Assembly: GCA_017469745.1 (NCBI GenBank)
Contig: JAFUFS010000013.1
Location: forward strand, 39,496 to 103,495
From: Bacteroidales bacterium
GTDB taxonomy: Bacteria; Bacteroidota; Bacteroidia; Bacteroidales; UBA932
Length of the DNA stretch: 64,000 nt
Direction: 5' to 3'
Both the position numbers and the translations under genes were made by a program. Of the stretch, positions 8,151-16,699 are shown in pieces. The notes below the pieces were generated by a model that saw only the letters and a list, made by a program, of their open reading frames with translations, had not been told where the DNA came from and made no database searches. How positions within the stretch are numbered: position 1 is the first letter of the stretch; each line of letters starts with the position of its first letter.

Positions 8151-9444
8151 CTTTCTTTTCTTTTGAGGTGGATGCCTTGCCGAAGGATGGATCTATCCTG
8201 ATCAATGCAGTGACTATGAAAGTAATGAGGCAGAAGGCCATTACGACCACGAAGAATTGGTGGTAGCCAAGCCTGTCGGCCAGGTAACCGGAGACCATGC
8301 CCGGTAGCATGAGACCGAGATAGGTGATGCCGGTGCAGATAGAGTAGTGGGAGGTCTTGAACTCTCCCTGGCTGAAGTACAGCATGTAGAGGGTGAGGGC
8401 GGTGAATCCGAACCCGTACCCGAACTGCTCTACGAATATGCTTGCTGTAACGAGGCCGATTCCTGCCTCATGGCCGGCGCTGAGGTAGACGTAGACGAGG
8501 TCAGGAAGGGTAAGGGCCAGGACCATCGGCCAGAGCCATTTCTTGACACCGTCACGGCTGGCAAGGATGCCGCCCAGGATGCCTCCGAGCATCAGTCCGA
8601 TGACTCCGATAGTCCCGTAGGCAAGCCCGTACTGCTCCGCGCTGAGGCCAAGACCCCCTTCAGAGGCAGGACGCAGGAGGAAGGTGGGGCTCATCTTGGT
8701 GAGCAGTGCCTCCGGGAATCGGAACAACAGAAGGAAGAGCAAGGCCACTATGGTCTCCTTCAGAGGAAATTTCGTAAAGTAGGTCGAAAAAGACCTGCCC
8801 AGTGTCTTCCAGGTTTCACTGGCCGAGAGCTTACGCGGCTTGTCGTTGGCGCTCTCCGGCAGGTAGAACCTGTGGTAAAGGGCGATGGCCAGGAACAGGC
8901 CGGCAAGTCCGAAGAAGACCAGGCTCCAGGAGAAGGCGACCTTGCCTCCGGAAGCCTTCTGGATGAGGCCAGCAACCGGCACCAGCACTCCGTTTCCGAA
9001 GATCACTGCCAGGCGGTAGACAGTGTTCCTTATTCCTACGAAGAAAGACTGGTCGTGGTCGTCGAGTTCGATCATGTAGTAGCCGTCGGCGGCGATGTCA
9101 TGGGTCGCGCTCGAAAAGCCCATCAGGAAGAGGAAGAACATGATGCATTCGAACCACCATGAGGATCCGATCGTGAAAGCGACTCCCGCGAAAGCGGCGC
9201 CCAGGAGCATCTGCATCGCGATGACCCACCAACGTTTGGTCTTGAATATGTCAACGAAGGGGCTCCAGAGGGGTTTTATGATCCATGGAAGCTGGAGCCA
9301 GCTGGTGTAGAGGGCGATCTGGGTGTTGGTCATCCCCATCTGGAGCAGGATGACGACCGAGACACCGGTTACGATGATGTTGGGGAGACCTTCGGCCGCA
9401 TAGACCGTAGGAATCCAGTACCAGGGTGACTTCTTATCTTTCAT
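8143..9444 (-). CDS. ampG: MFS transporter of the AmpG/muropeptide permease type
   Basis: 433 residues with about twelve membrane segments. The N-terminus PWYWIPTVYAAEGLPNIIVT and the loops PWIIKPLWSPFVD and SSATHDIAADGYYM are the AmpG-like pattern of Bacteroidetes sugar/muropeptide importers. AmpG brings GlcNAc-anhydroMurNAc (peptides) into the cytoplasm; related Bacteroidetes proteins import MurNAc. The position between a SpoIID-type protein and NamZ supports a peptidoglycan-derived substrate. It overlaps the DUF4922-SpoIID gene by 11 bases and namZ by 8. The exact substrate is not decidable from sequence. Confidence 0.8.
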   Translation of the reverse strand: MKDKKSPWYWIPTVYAAEGLPNIIVTGVSVVILLQMGMTNTQIALYTSWLQLPWIIKPLWSPFVDIFKTKRWWVIAMQMLLGAAFAGVAFTIGSSWWFECIMFFLFLMGFSSATHDIAADGYYMIELDDHDQSFFVGIRNTVYRLAVIFGNGVLVPVAGLIQKASGGKVAFSWSLVFFGLAGLFLAIALYHRFYLPESANDKPRKLSASETWKTLGRSFSTYFTKFPLKETIVALLFLLLFRFPEALLTKMSPTFLLRPASEGGLGLSAEQYGLAYGTIGVIGLMLGGILGGILASRDGVKKWLWPMVLALTLPDLVYVYLSAGHEAGIGLVTASIFVEQFGYGFGFTALTLYMLYFSQGEFKTSHYSICTGITYLGLMLPGMVSGYLADRLGYHQFFVVVMAFCLITFIVTALIRIDPSFGKASTSKEKKDE

Positions 9445-11644
9445 CAGTATTCGGTTTATTCAGCGGTCCGAGTTCGGAGCCGGGATAGTAGTGCGAAAGT
9501 ATTGCATCGAAGGTGTAGCCTTTCGAGCCCATCACGGCAGCCCCGATCTGGCAGAGACCCACTCCGTGTCCCCATCCTGAGCCCTCCAGGACGAGCCTGT
9601 TCCCTTCCCACTTTACCTCAAAGGCGGAGCTTTTCAGATGGGATTCCGACAGCCACTTCCTGATTATCAATTCCTTGCCGACAACAAGGTTTTTCTTTTC
9701 ACCTCTTATGAGCAGCCTCTTGATCCTGCCGGAAGGTCCCTTCTCCAATGGGACAAGATCATCAATCGTGCCGAAATCGATTCCTGACCGGCGGCGCACA
9801 AGCTCCGAGAGGTCTTTCCTTGAATAATCAGTCCTCCACCTGTAGAAATCCTTGGTCTCGAGGTCATAGTCATTGAGGACCTGGGAAAGGACGGTCTCAT
9901 CTGAAGTGTCGCAGAACGGGGTCTCCCCTTCCCCCCAGGAAGGAGTGTCCGGGAGCGATTTGAGATACGGCGGATCCTTTTCTTCCCAGCATGTGCTGAA
10001 AAATTCCATCCTTCCGCCGCAGCACTTCGAAAACCTGGCATCGCAGAGTTCGTCGCCATATTTGAGGACAAGACCCCAGGTCTGGTCGATCGCCTTGCGC
10101 ACGGTGTCTCCAACGGCCATCGTCAGTCCCTGATAGCGTTGGCAATGGTCATCGGCGCAGACGTCGAAGAAGGCATGGTCCTGCTGGTCGAACCATTTGA
10201 CATATTCACCGCCCTCTTCGGGAAGAGTCTCTTCTTGAATTTCGTGATGCTTCCCGCGCTGGGCGATCCTGGACATCACCCAGGACCTCGAGATCACCGC
10301 ATGCGCCTTGAGGAACTCCAATCCGGCCGAAGCCTTCATCTCGGAGGAGATGACGCTCAGGAGATAGTCCTCGACACCGATTATATTCACAGCCCAAACC
10401 TTCCCTTCCGCAGCTATGAACTTGAGGGTTCCTGCAAATTTCTGGTCGACCTGCCTCTCCCAATGGAAACCGACTCCGATCGTTACGCCATAGAGGATGA
10501 AGGAAGGCTCTGCGAACATGGTGGATTCGGTCACTGCCTCGAAGTACAGCTCATCGTAAAGGACGCCGTTGTAGGAAATCCTTCCATCCTTGTAGGAGAC
10601 CCTCTGCCTGCCTGCGCCGTCTGAAATTATCTCAAAATCAATATCCTGGCCCGACATGATGCCGACTTCCAGCTTTTCCTGGTCCCTGGTAAGGCGCCAG
10701 ATTATCTCGCCCTCCTCTTCTCCGGAGATGCAGACTTCGTCCACTACTCCTTCCAGCAGGCCGGGGCCGAGCTTACCGAAATCTTCCTCACTCGTAGTGA
10801 TGAAGACTCCGCCCATGTCGGCGCAACCGGGGCTCATGGCGAGATGGTCAGGACCCTGCGAGAAATAGTTGTGCGGACGATGCTTTTCCCTGAATATCAC
10901 GACCGTTCTGTACTCGCCCTCAGAGAACCAGCTCAGGATGTTGATCCTCGGTTCGGAGTCCCCTTCCTTTACGGGAGCACAGTCCAGAAGCCGGTAGAAA
11001 AGCTTAGCCATCGACTTAGGTGTGGATGCATTCAGGACGAAAACGCCCTTGGCATAGCCCTTCAGATGGAAAAGCTGCGCCTCCTTGACATTGGCAAGAT
11101 ATTCAAGTTCCCCGGAAGGATTCTTCCCCAAGAGGCCCTCGACATGGGCAGCCAGCGGCATCAGCTCCTTGGGGCATGCCTGGAAATGCATGTGGTCTGG
11201 AGCGGAGGCGCCGCTCCTGGGGCCATTGTAGAAGCACAGGAAACTCCGGCAGGAGCGTGTGAAATCCAGCATGTCCTGGAAACGGTGCCAGATGGACTGA
11301 GGAGTGTGCTTGGTGCTGGAGATGACCAGATGATGCGGGAATATCGGGAACGGATTGAGGGTGACGCGGTACTTCCGGCCCTTCCTGCCTTCAAAATCTA
11401 TGTGATACTGCTCGGCCGGCCTGTTCTCAGGACAGAGGAAACAAGGCCTGGCGGCGATGGATGCAGGATCAAGGGCGGCATCGGACGAAATCTTCCGGGA
11501 AGGGTTCAATTGGACCTTCACCTTCACTCCGCCCAGATTGAGGTGTTTCACCCTGGCCTTCTTCAGGTCACGGTAGTTCTCTGAAGCCAGAGGCCAGACG
11601 GAAAGCTGGTCGCCGATGAATTTTTCGAGATCCTGGTCTGTCAT
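9434..11644 (-). CDS. DUF4922 (HIT/GalT-like) domain fused to SpoIID/LytB domain
   Basis: 736 residues with no signal peptide or membrane segment. Residues 1 to about 320 form a DUF4922 domain with a CFLCPENRP block (about 68-76), NPFPIFPHHLVI and SAPDHMHFQACP (147-158), resembling the histidine motif of HIT/GalT-like nucleotidyltransferases. Residues about 375-725 form a SpoIID domain: GVEDYLLSVISSEM, LKAHAVISRSW and C-terminal GWGHGVGLCQIGA. SpoIID proteins are lytic transglycosylases acting on glycan strands, normally outside the membrane. The fusion to a cytoplasmic-type domain without export signal suggests action on imported fragments, or a SpoIID fold reused. It overlaps the NUDIX gene by 4 bases. 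Confidence 0.8.
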   Translation of the reverse strand: MTDQDLEKFIGDQLSVWPLASENYRDLKKARVKHLNLGGVKVKVQLNPSRKISSDAALDPASIAARPCFLCPENRPAEQYHIDFEGRKGRKYRVTLNPFPIFPHHLVISSTKHTPQSIWHRFQDMLDFTRSCRSFLCFYNGPRSGASAPDHMHFQACPKELMPLAAHVEGLLGKNPSGELEYLANVKEAQLFHLKGYAKGVFVLNASTPKSMAKLFYRLLDCAPVKEGDSEPRINILSWFSEGEYRTVVIFREKHRPHNYFSQGPDHLAMSPGCADMGGVFITTSEEDFGKLGPGLLEGVVDEVCISGEEEGEIIWRLTRDQEKLEVGIMSGQDIDFEIISDGAGRQRVSYKDGRISYNGVLYDELYFEAVTESTMFAEPSFILYGVTIGVGFHWERQVDQKFAGTLKFIAAEGKVWAVNIIGVEDYLLSVISSEMKASAGLEFLKAHAVISRSWVMSRIAQRGKHHEIQEETLPEEGGEYVKWFDQQDHAFFDVCADDHCQRYQGLTMAVGDTVRKAIDQTWGLVLKYGDELCDARFSKCCGGRMEFFSTCWEEKDPPYLKSLPDTPSWGEGETPFCDTSDETVLSQVLNDYDLETKDFYRWRTDYSRKDLSELVRRRSGIDFGTIDDLVPLEKGPSGRIKRLLIRGEKKNLVVGKELIIRKWLSESHLKSSAFEVKWEGNRLVLEGSGWGHGVGLCQIGAAVMGSKGYTFDAILSHYYPGSELGPLNKPNTDER

Positions 11645-12231
11645 AGGAGGGCAAGCAAAGTGTCCTTTATGGAGGCAAATTCCTGTTCGAAATTAGGGGT
11701 GAACAGGCCCTTGCCGATGGACGCTTCTATCTCCTCCATGCTCCAATAGCGGCCCTCAAGGACTTCTTCATTGTGAGGATCCAGGTGGAAATTACCCACC
11801 GCAGCAAAGACATTGATAAGTTCCCTTTCCCTGGGAGATTCCCAGAGATAGGTCTTCAGGTAGACGGGGTTGAAGCCGCGGAAACCGAGTTCCTCGGAAG
11901 CTTCCCTGAACAGAGCCGTCTCCAACAGCTCGCCGTAATCGATATGCCCTCCGACGGCAGTATCCCACATTCCGGGGAAGGAACGTTTGCGGAAAGAACG
12001 CCTCTGGATGAATAGCTCCCCGTTACGGTTAATGATGTGAAGATGGATGACCGGATGCAGGAGCATCGTTCCCCCATGGACATCTATTCTCGCTGCCTGG
12101 CCGATCACCAGCCCGTTTTCTTCGACTATAGGCACCATTTCACAGCCCGGACGGGCATGGTTGCCTGGATTGTCGGCAGTCGGAAGCGGGAGGACCGGAG
12201 CAGGGTCGTAGGGGTAGATTAGTTCAAACAT
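11641..12231 (-). CDS. NUDIX hydrolase
   Basis: 196 residues from the ATG at 12231, chosen because it follows the transporter stop by 13 bases; a longer reading would overlap the transporter. The NUDIX box is complete: GHIDYGELLETALFREASEE followed by LGF (G-x5-E-x7-RE-x2-EE-x-G). The N-terminal part resembles isopentenyl-diphosphate-isomerase-like NUDIX proteins (IINRNGELFIQRRS). Such enzymes cleave nucleoside diphosphates linked to another group. Here it may clean up or recycle nucleotide-sugar intermediates of the surrounding operon, which is inference. It overlaps the next gene by ATGA. Confidence 0.88.
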   Translation of the reverse strand: MFELIYPYDPAPVLPLPTADNPGNHARPGCEMVPIVEENGLVIGQAARIDVHGGTMLLHPVIHLHIINRNGELFIQRRSFRKRSFPGMWDTAVGGHIDYGELLETALFREASEELGFRGFNPVYLKTYLWESPRERELINVFAAVGNFHLDPHNEEVLEGRYWSMEEIEASIGKGLFTPNFEQEFASIKDTLLALL

Positions 12232-12244
12232 AAGCTTCAGTAGA

Positions 12245-13930
12245 TCAGGCCATGGCCAATAGTACCAGCAACTGTGCCACAAGGACCCTCATGAACATCG
12301 ACAGAGGATAGACGGTGGCGTAGTTGACAGAAGGATAATCAGTTCCGTAAGCGCCTTGGGTAAAGGCCAGCACCGCAGGATCGGTAGTTCCGCCAGAAAT
12401 GAGACCGCAGATCTGGTAGAAGTTGAGCTTGCAGGCATATCTTGCGATCAAGCCGATCGTAAGGATCGGGATGAAGGTAATGAGCGCTCCGTAAAGGATC
12501 CACCAATAGCCACCGCCAAGGATTGAACTCACGAAGTTCTGGCCCGCGCCAAGACCGACTGCCGCCATGAAGAAGGCTATTCCTATCTCCCTGAGCATCA
12601 TGTTGGCACTCTTGGTAGTGTAAATTGTGATCTTCCACTTTGGTCCGAAATAGCCCAGGAGGATTGCAATTATGAGTGGACCTCCTGCAAGCCCGAGCTT
12701 GATCGGCTGCGGAATGCCGGGGAACTTAAGGGGCAGCGATCCGAAGATCACTCCCAGTGCTATTCCGAAAAAGATGGGGATAAGATTAGGCCTGTCCAGA
12801 CCGGTCATGGTGTTTCCTACAAGATCGGAAACCGCGTTGACTCCAGACTCGGGGCCTACGATCTGGAGGTTGTCACCCATCTGGATGAAAAGGTTGGGCC
12901 TTGCGACCAGGTCGATGCCGGTCCTCGTGATTCTGGTGACATTCACTCCGTAATGTGCCCTTATATTGAGATCCTTCAGTTTGACGCCGGTAAGAGAAGG
13001 CTTGGTTACAATCACCCTCCTGGAGACGGTCTTGGTGTCCATCTTCTGCCAGTCGGCTATGTGCATGGGAATCTCTTTTCCGAAAAGGATGCGGATGTGG
13101 TCTACATCTTCCTGGGAAGTCACGATCAGGAGCTTGTCGCCTTGATGGAGGATGGTGTCAGGCCCGGGGACGGAGATAACGTCTCCGCGGAGCATCCTGG
13201 AGACCACCAGATCCTCTCCTACATCCTTGATGACAACTGAAAGCTTTTCTCCGAATATCGCAGGATTCTCGACTTCGCAATGCATCCTGCGGGCCTGGCC
13301 CTCTGATTCTTCCTCCTTGTCAAGCTCGGCTTTCTCCTTTCCGAGGTCAACATTGAAAAGAGATTTGAATACTATGATGAGGGCTATGACCAGGAGCACT
13401 CCCAAAGGATAGGCAACCGCGTAGGCCGAGGCAAGTCCTGAAGTAGCATCTGTGATTTCTGAAGCCAGGACACCTTCGGAACGCATGATGTCGCTCATCG
13501 TCTGCTGGGCGGCACCGAGCCCCGGGGTGTTGGTGACTGCTCCCGACATGACGCCAGTCATGGTACGAAGGTCCTCCCCGGTGATGAAATGTATGGCCAC
13601 GGTGACTCCCACAGCAAGCAGGACCATGCAGACAGCAAGGAGATTCATCATGAAGCCTCCTTTCTTGAATGAATGGAAAAAGCCGGGGCCTACCTGGAGA
13701 CCGATGGAAAAGACAAAGAGGATCAGGCCGAAATCCTTCATGAAATTCATGACAGTCGTGTCGACCCTTACTCCGAAATGGCTCAATATGATTGCGACGA
13801 ACAGGATCCAGGTCGATCCTATGGAGACTCCTTTTATCTTGAAGCGTCCCAGCCAGAGGCCGGTTGCGATGACTATAGCAAAAACAAGTATGGAGTGGGC
13901 GATGCCTGGGCCCATGATCAAATCTCTCAT
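12245..13930 (-). CDS. AAE-family (YidE/YbjL-like) transporter with two TrkA-C domains
   Basis: 561 residues from the ATG at 13930, which overlaps the stop of the HU-like gene as ATGA. Layout: about five N-terminal membrane helices with GLQVGPGFF and VTNTPGLGAAQQ, two cytoplasmic TrkA-C/RCK-C regulatory domains in the middle (each ending in a QGDKLLIV or MGDNLQIV strand), then a second membrane bundle with SGGTTDPAVLAF. This is the aspartate:alanine exchanger architecture. Members carry amino acids or dicarboxylates; the substrate here is unknown. Being in the recycling operon, a peptidoglycan-derived amino acid is plausible. Confidence 0.85.
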   Translation of the reverse strand: MRDLIMGPGIAHSILVFAIVIATGLWLGRFKIKGVSIGSTWILFVAIILSHFGVRVDTTVMNFMKDFGLILFVFSIGLQVGPGFFHSFKKGGFMMNLLAVCMVLLAVGVTVAIHFITGEDLRTMTGVMSGAVTNTPGLGAAQQTMSDIMRSEGVLASEITDATSGLASAYAVAYPLGVLLVIALIIVFKSLFNVDLGKEKAELDKEEESEGQARRMHCEVENPAIFGEKLSVVIKDVGEDLVVSRMLRGDVISVPGPDTILHQGDKLLIVTSQEDVDHIRILFGKEIPMHIADWQKMDTKTVSRRVIVTKPSLTGVKLKDLNIRAHYGVNVTRITRTGIDLVARPNLFIQMGDNLQIVGPESGVNAVSDLVGNTMTGLDRPNLIPIFFGIALGVIFGSLPLKFPGIPQPIKLGLAGGPLIIAILLGYFGPKWKITIYTTKSANMMLREIGIAFFMAAVGLGAGQNFVSSILGGGYWWILYGALITFIPILTIGLIARYACKLNFYQICGLISGGTTDPAVLAFTQGAYGTDYPSVNYATVYPLSMFMRVLVAQLLVLLAMA

Positions 13931-14622
13931 CTCAAAGGATAGTTTATTATCTGAAGTTCTTCTGGTGTGTATAGGATAGAATCGAATATTCCCGGGCAGA
14001 TTCTGGCGACCACGGCGAAGATAACCAATGCCAGCAGGACTGCTCCGATTACGATCAGGAGGATGGCAGACCACGAAAGCCTCCTTCCAGTTTCCTGCAC
14101 GGGCTCTGCCGCAGGCTCGGGCTCTGCCGCAGGTTCGGGATCAGATACGATCTGCTGGAGTTGCTGGACAGCCGAAGAGACTTCCTCAGGAGTTTCCTCA
14201 TGGGTCTTCAGAGAGATCGGTTCTAGTCCGAATCCGTAAGGGTAGATGTCCAGTTCCTCATCCGCAATGAAGAAGAAAGTGTTCTCCTTGGTGGCCCTCA
14301 GCCTTCCCAGGCCCGGAAGCTGGACCGCCTTCTTGGTCTTGAGGGTCTCCCTCAGTCCGTCGATGAAATCGCCGAGTATCTTCCTGGTAGTCTGTGCGTC
14401 AGTCCCGTTGGCCTGTGAATAGAAATCTATGAGGAGGGTGTCATCCTCGTTCCAGCGCTGGCGGAAAGAAAGGCGTCTGTAAGGTGGATTGATCGTGTAG
14501 CCCTTATCAGAAAAAGTCGAAGGCATGAGCTCTGAGACGAAGGTCCCGAGGCCTGGTAGCGCAACCTCATCGTTGCGGGTTATCAGATTCCTGACTATGT
14601 CCGAGAAAAGGTCAATATCCAT
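13927..14622 (-). CDS. CCDC81-type HU domain protein with one membrane segment
   Basis: 231 residues. Two tandem HU-like (IHF-like) domains: residues about 1-75 (ITRNDEVALPGLGTFVSE) and 76-135 (LKTKKAVQLPGLGRLRA). Then a linker with DPEPAAEPEPAAEP repeats, one membrane helix (ILLIVIGAVLLALVIFAVVA) and a short tail. Related Bacteroidetes proteins end in a peptidoglycan-binding SPOR domain, which is missing here. First gene of the large minus-strand operon. It may be a membrane-anchored structural protein rather than a DNA-binding one. The HU fold is recognised; the role is unknown. Confidence 0.75.
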   Translation of the reverse strand: MDIDLFSDIVRNLITRNDEVALPGLGTFVSELMPSTFSDKGYTINPPYRRLSFRQRWNEDDTLLIDFYSQANGTDAQTTRKILGDFIDGLRETLKTKKAVQLPGLGRLRATKENTFFFIADEELDIYPYGFGLEPISLKTHEETPEEVSSAVQQLQQIVSDPEPAAEPEPAAEPVQETGRRLSWSAILLIVIGAVLLALVIFAVVARICPGIFDSILYTPEELQIINYPLR

Positions 14623-14643
14623 CTCCTTCGCCTAAAGTTGTCA

Positions 14644-14651
14644 CAAAGGTA
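14644..14651 (-). promoter_or_regulatory. Candidate -7 box for the recycling operon
   Basis: Minus-strand TACCTTTG fits the Bacteroidetes -7 consensus TAnnTTTG and lies 22 bases upstream of the HU-like gene. No good TTTG -33 box is found at the usual distance. It is back to back with the tRNA-Asn promoter. Confidence 0.4.
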
Positions 14652-14673
14652 CGCAAAAAAATGTACAAAAAAA

Positions 14674-14704
14674 TTTGCATAAACGGGTTTTTGTTGTACC
14701 TTTG
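14674..14704 (+). promoter_or_regulatory. Promoter of tRNA-Asn
   Basis: Perfect Bacteroidetes primary-sigma promoter: TTTG at 14674-14677, a 19-base spacer, and TACCTTTG at 14697-14704, about 40 bases before the tRNA. Confidence 0.8.
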
Positions 14705-14744
14705 CAATCCCGAAAGGGAACTGCTCCTGAAAGCAGTCTAAAAT

Positions 14745-14818
14745 TCCTCAATAGCTCAGTTGGTTAGAGCACCTGACTGTTAATCAGGGGGTCGCAGGTT
14801 CAAGTCCTGCTTGAGGAG
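14745..14818 (+). tRNA. tRNA-Asn (GTT)
   Basis: Seven-base acceptor stem TCCTCAA/TTGAGGA with discriminator G. The D-arm contains AGCTCAGTTGGTTAGAGC, the anticodon arm CTGACTGTTAATCAG has anticodon GTT, and the T-arm has GGTTCAAGTCC. CCA is not encoded. It stands alone between the recycling operon and the sulfatase. Confidence 0.96.
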
Positions 14819-14822
14819 CTCC

Positions 14823-14862
14823 AAAAGGACGAATCATCAGAAACGACGATTCGTCCTTTTTT
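14823..14862 (+). terminator. Intrinsic terminator after tRNA-Asn
   Basis: Inverted repeat AAAGGACGAATC / GATTCGTCCTTT separated by a short loop and ending in a run of T, immediately after the tRNA. Confidence 0.85.
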
Positions 14863-14899
14863 CGATCCTTCTCACTTAAGTAGTAACCAATAGCTTACA

Positions 14900-16546
14900 A
14901 TGGGCAATATAACTAAGGGCATTTTGATCTCTGCAGCTGCCTTGACAGGAGCAGCATCGGCTGCACAACCGGCCCGCCAGCAACAGGAAACTGCACCCGC
15001 TGACGAACGGATGAATGTACTTTTCATCTCGTCCGATGACCTTTGCAGCGCAATGAACGCCTTCGGAGATCCTCGTGTCAAGACTCCGAATCTGGACAGG
15101 CTGGCTCAGATGGGTGTAGTCTTCAACCGAGCCTACAACCAGTCTCCCCTATCGGGGCCCAGCCGAGCATCCATCATGACCGGATGCCGTCCGGATCGGA
15201 CCGGAGTCCATGACCTGAGTGGCAAGTTCCGTTACGCCATGCCCGATGCCGTCACCCTTCCACAGCTATTCATGAATAATGGCTATTACGCAGCTCGAGT
15301 CGGGAAGATCTACCATGCCGGAGTGCCGAGCGACATCGGTCAGCCAGGTTCCGACGATCCGGCATCCTGGACAATTGCGTACAATCCGATAGGTCGCGAC
15401 AGGACAGATGAATATCTGCTCGAGGGCAATGTCCACACGGGAACTTGGATGGCGCTGGATTGCAATGACAATGAGATGACGGACGGAATCTCAGCCAATG
15501 TCGCTATCAGCCTGCTCCGAAGCCGCTACAGCAACGTCGGAAGCGCCTACGGTGGCCCGGCCCGTAAGGATGCACCGCCAAGGAGCCCACGCAATCCTTT
15601 CTTCATGGCTGTCGGTTTTTATCGGCCGCATGTTCCTTACATCGCACCCCAAAAGTATTTTGACATGTACCCGGAAGTCGAAATCCCTGAGAATTTCGAG
15701 CAGGAATGGCTGACGAAACCGGATCTTGCCCGAACGAACACTTCATGGAACAATGGAGTCAGCGATGATGACTGCAAGAATTCAGTCCGCGCCTACTATG
15801 CATCAGTGACCTTTGTCGACGCCCAGATCGGCAAGCTGCTGGATGCTTTGGAGGAATTGGATCTGATGGATAAAACCATCATAGTCTTCTGGAGTGACCA
15901 TGGGTACATGCTGGGTGACCACGGCATGTGGCAGAAGCAGAATCTCTTCGAGCGAACCGCCCATCAACCCCTGCTGATCTATGCCCCGGGCATCACCGAC
16001 GGAAAGCAGTGCAATGCCATTGTGGAAACGATTGATCTCTACCCTACGATCGCCGACCTGGCAGGACTGAAGGCCCCTGATTCCATTGATGGGGTAAGCC
16101 TGAAGCCCCTTCTGGAGGATGTAAACCTGAAATGGGACCGTCCTGCATTCACACAACAAGCCAGGACCTTGTTCGGCGAAGGGCAGCAGAATGCAAGGAT
16201 GAGATCTTTGAGCGGCGGTACTCGTTTCATGTTCAACCCTGCCTTAAGCGACAGCAACACGACAGTGTTCGGCCGCAGCGTCCGGACAGACCGCTACCGT
16301 TACACGGAATGGGACGAAGGCCGCGAGGGCGTGGAACTATATGATTATGAGACCGATCCGGAAGAGCATGTCAACCTCGCTCACAATCCTGACAAGAGTA
16401 CTAGGAAGCTGATCGAGAAACTCTCTGCCATTCTTCATGCCAGCTATGACAAGGCTGCCATTGAAGAGACCCAGAAGACCATCGCCCGCAACCGGGAAAT
16501 CGCCAACCAAACCCTCGAACCCCTCTACCCCAGAGTGACGTACTGA
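14900..16546 (+). CDS. Secreted S1-type sulfatase with serine at the formylglycine site
   Basis: 548 residues with a signal peptide (cleavage near ASAAQPA). It is an iduronate-2-sulfatase-like arylsulfatase: metal ligands in FISSDDL (D46, D47), active-site signature SGPSRASIMTG beginning at S85, and SDHGYMLGDHGMW later. The residue converted to formylglycine is serine rather than cysteine, so an anaerobic radical SAM maturase is needed; none is in the window. Substrates of relatives are sulfated glycosaminoglycans or other host/algal glycans. It stands alone with no SusC/SusD genes beside it. Confidence 0.9.
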   Translation: MGNITKGILISAAALTGAASAAQPARQQQETAPADERMNVLFISSDDLCSAMNAFGDPRVKTPNLDRLAQMGVVFNRAYNQSPLSGPSRASIMTGCRPDRTGVHDLSGKFRYAMPDAVTLPQLFMNNGYYAARVGKIYHAGVPSDIGQPGSDDPASWTIAYNPIGRDRTDEYLLEGNVHTGTWMALDCNDNEMTDGISANVAISLLRSRYSNVGSAYGGPARKDAPPRSPRNPFFMAVGFYRPHVPYIAPQKYFDMYPEVEIPENFEQEWLTKPDLARTNTSWNNGVSDDDCKNSVRAYYASVTFVDAQIGKLLDALEELDLMDKTIIVFWSDHGYMLGDHGMWQKQNLFERTAHQPLLIYAPGITDGKQCNAIVETIDLYPTIADLAGLKAPDSIDGVSLKPLLEDVNLKWDRPAFTQQARTLFGEGQQNARMRSLSGGTRFMFNPALSDSNTTVFGRSVRTDRYRYTEWDEGREGVELYDYETDPEEHVNLAHNPDKSTRKLIEKLSAILHASYDKAAIEETQKTIARNREIANQTLEPLYPRVTY

Positions 16547-16616
16547 GTCACCGCCTTGCCGCCAGCGGCTGTCCCCTCGACTGACATCAACTGCCCACTG
16601 AAATCACGGCAGAGGG

Positions 16617-16647
16617 TTGGGGGAAAGGTGATTTTTGCGTAAATTCG
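16617..16647 (+). promoter_or_regulatory. Candidate promoter of the small secreted protein gene
   Basis: TTGG at 16617-16620, a 19-base spacer and TAAATTCG at 16640-16647: one mismatch in each box from the Bacteroidetes consensus, about 50 bases before the start. Confidence 0.4.
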
Positions 16648-16699
16648 CAGCCGGCCGGAAGAGGATCCGGGCTGATTTGAAACAAAGCTTACAGCAACG

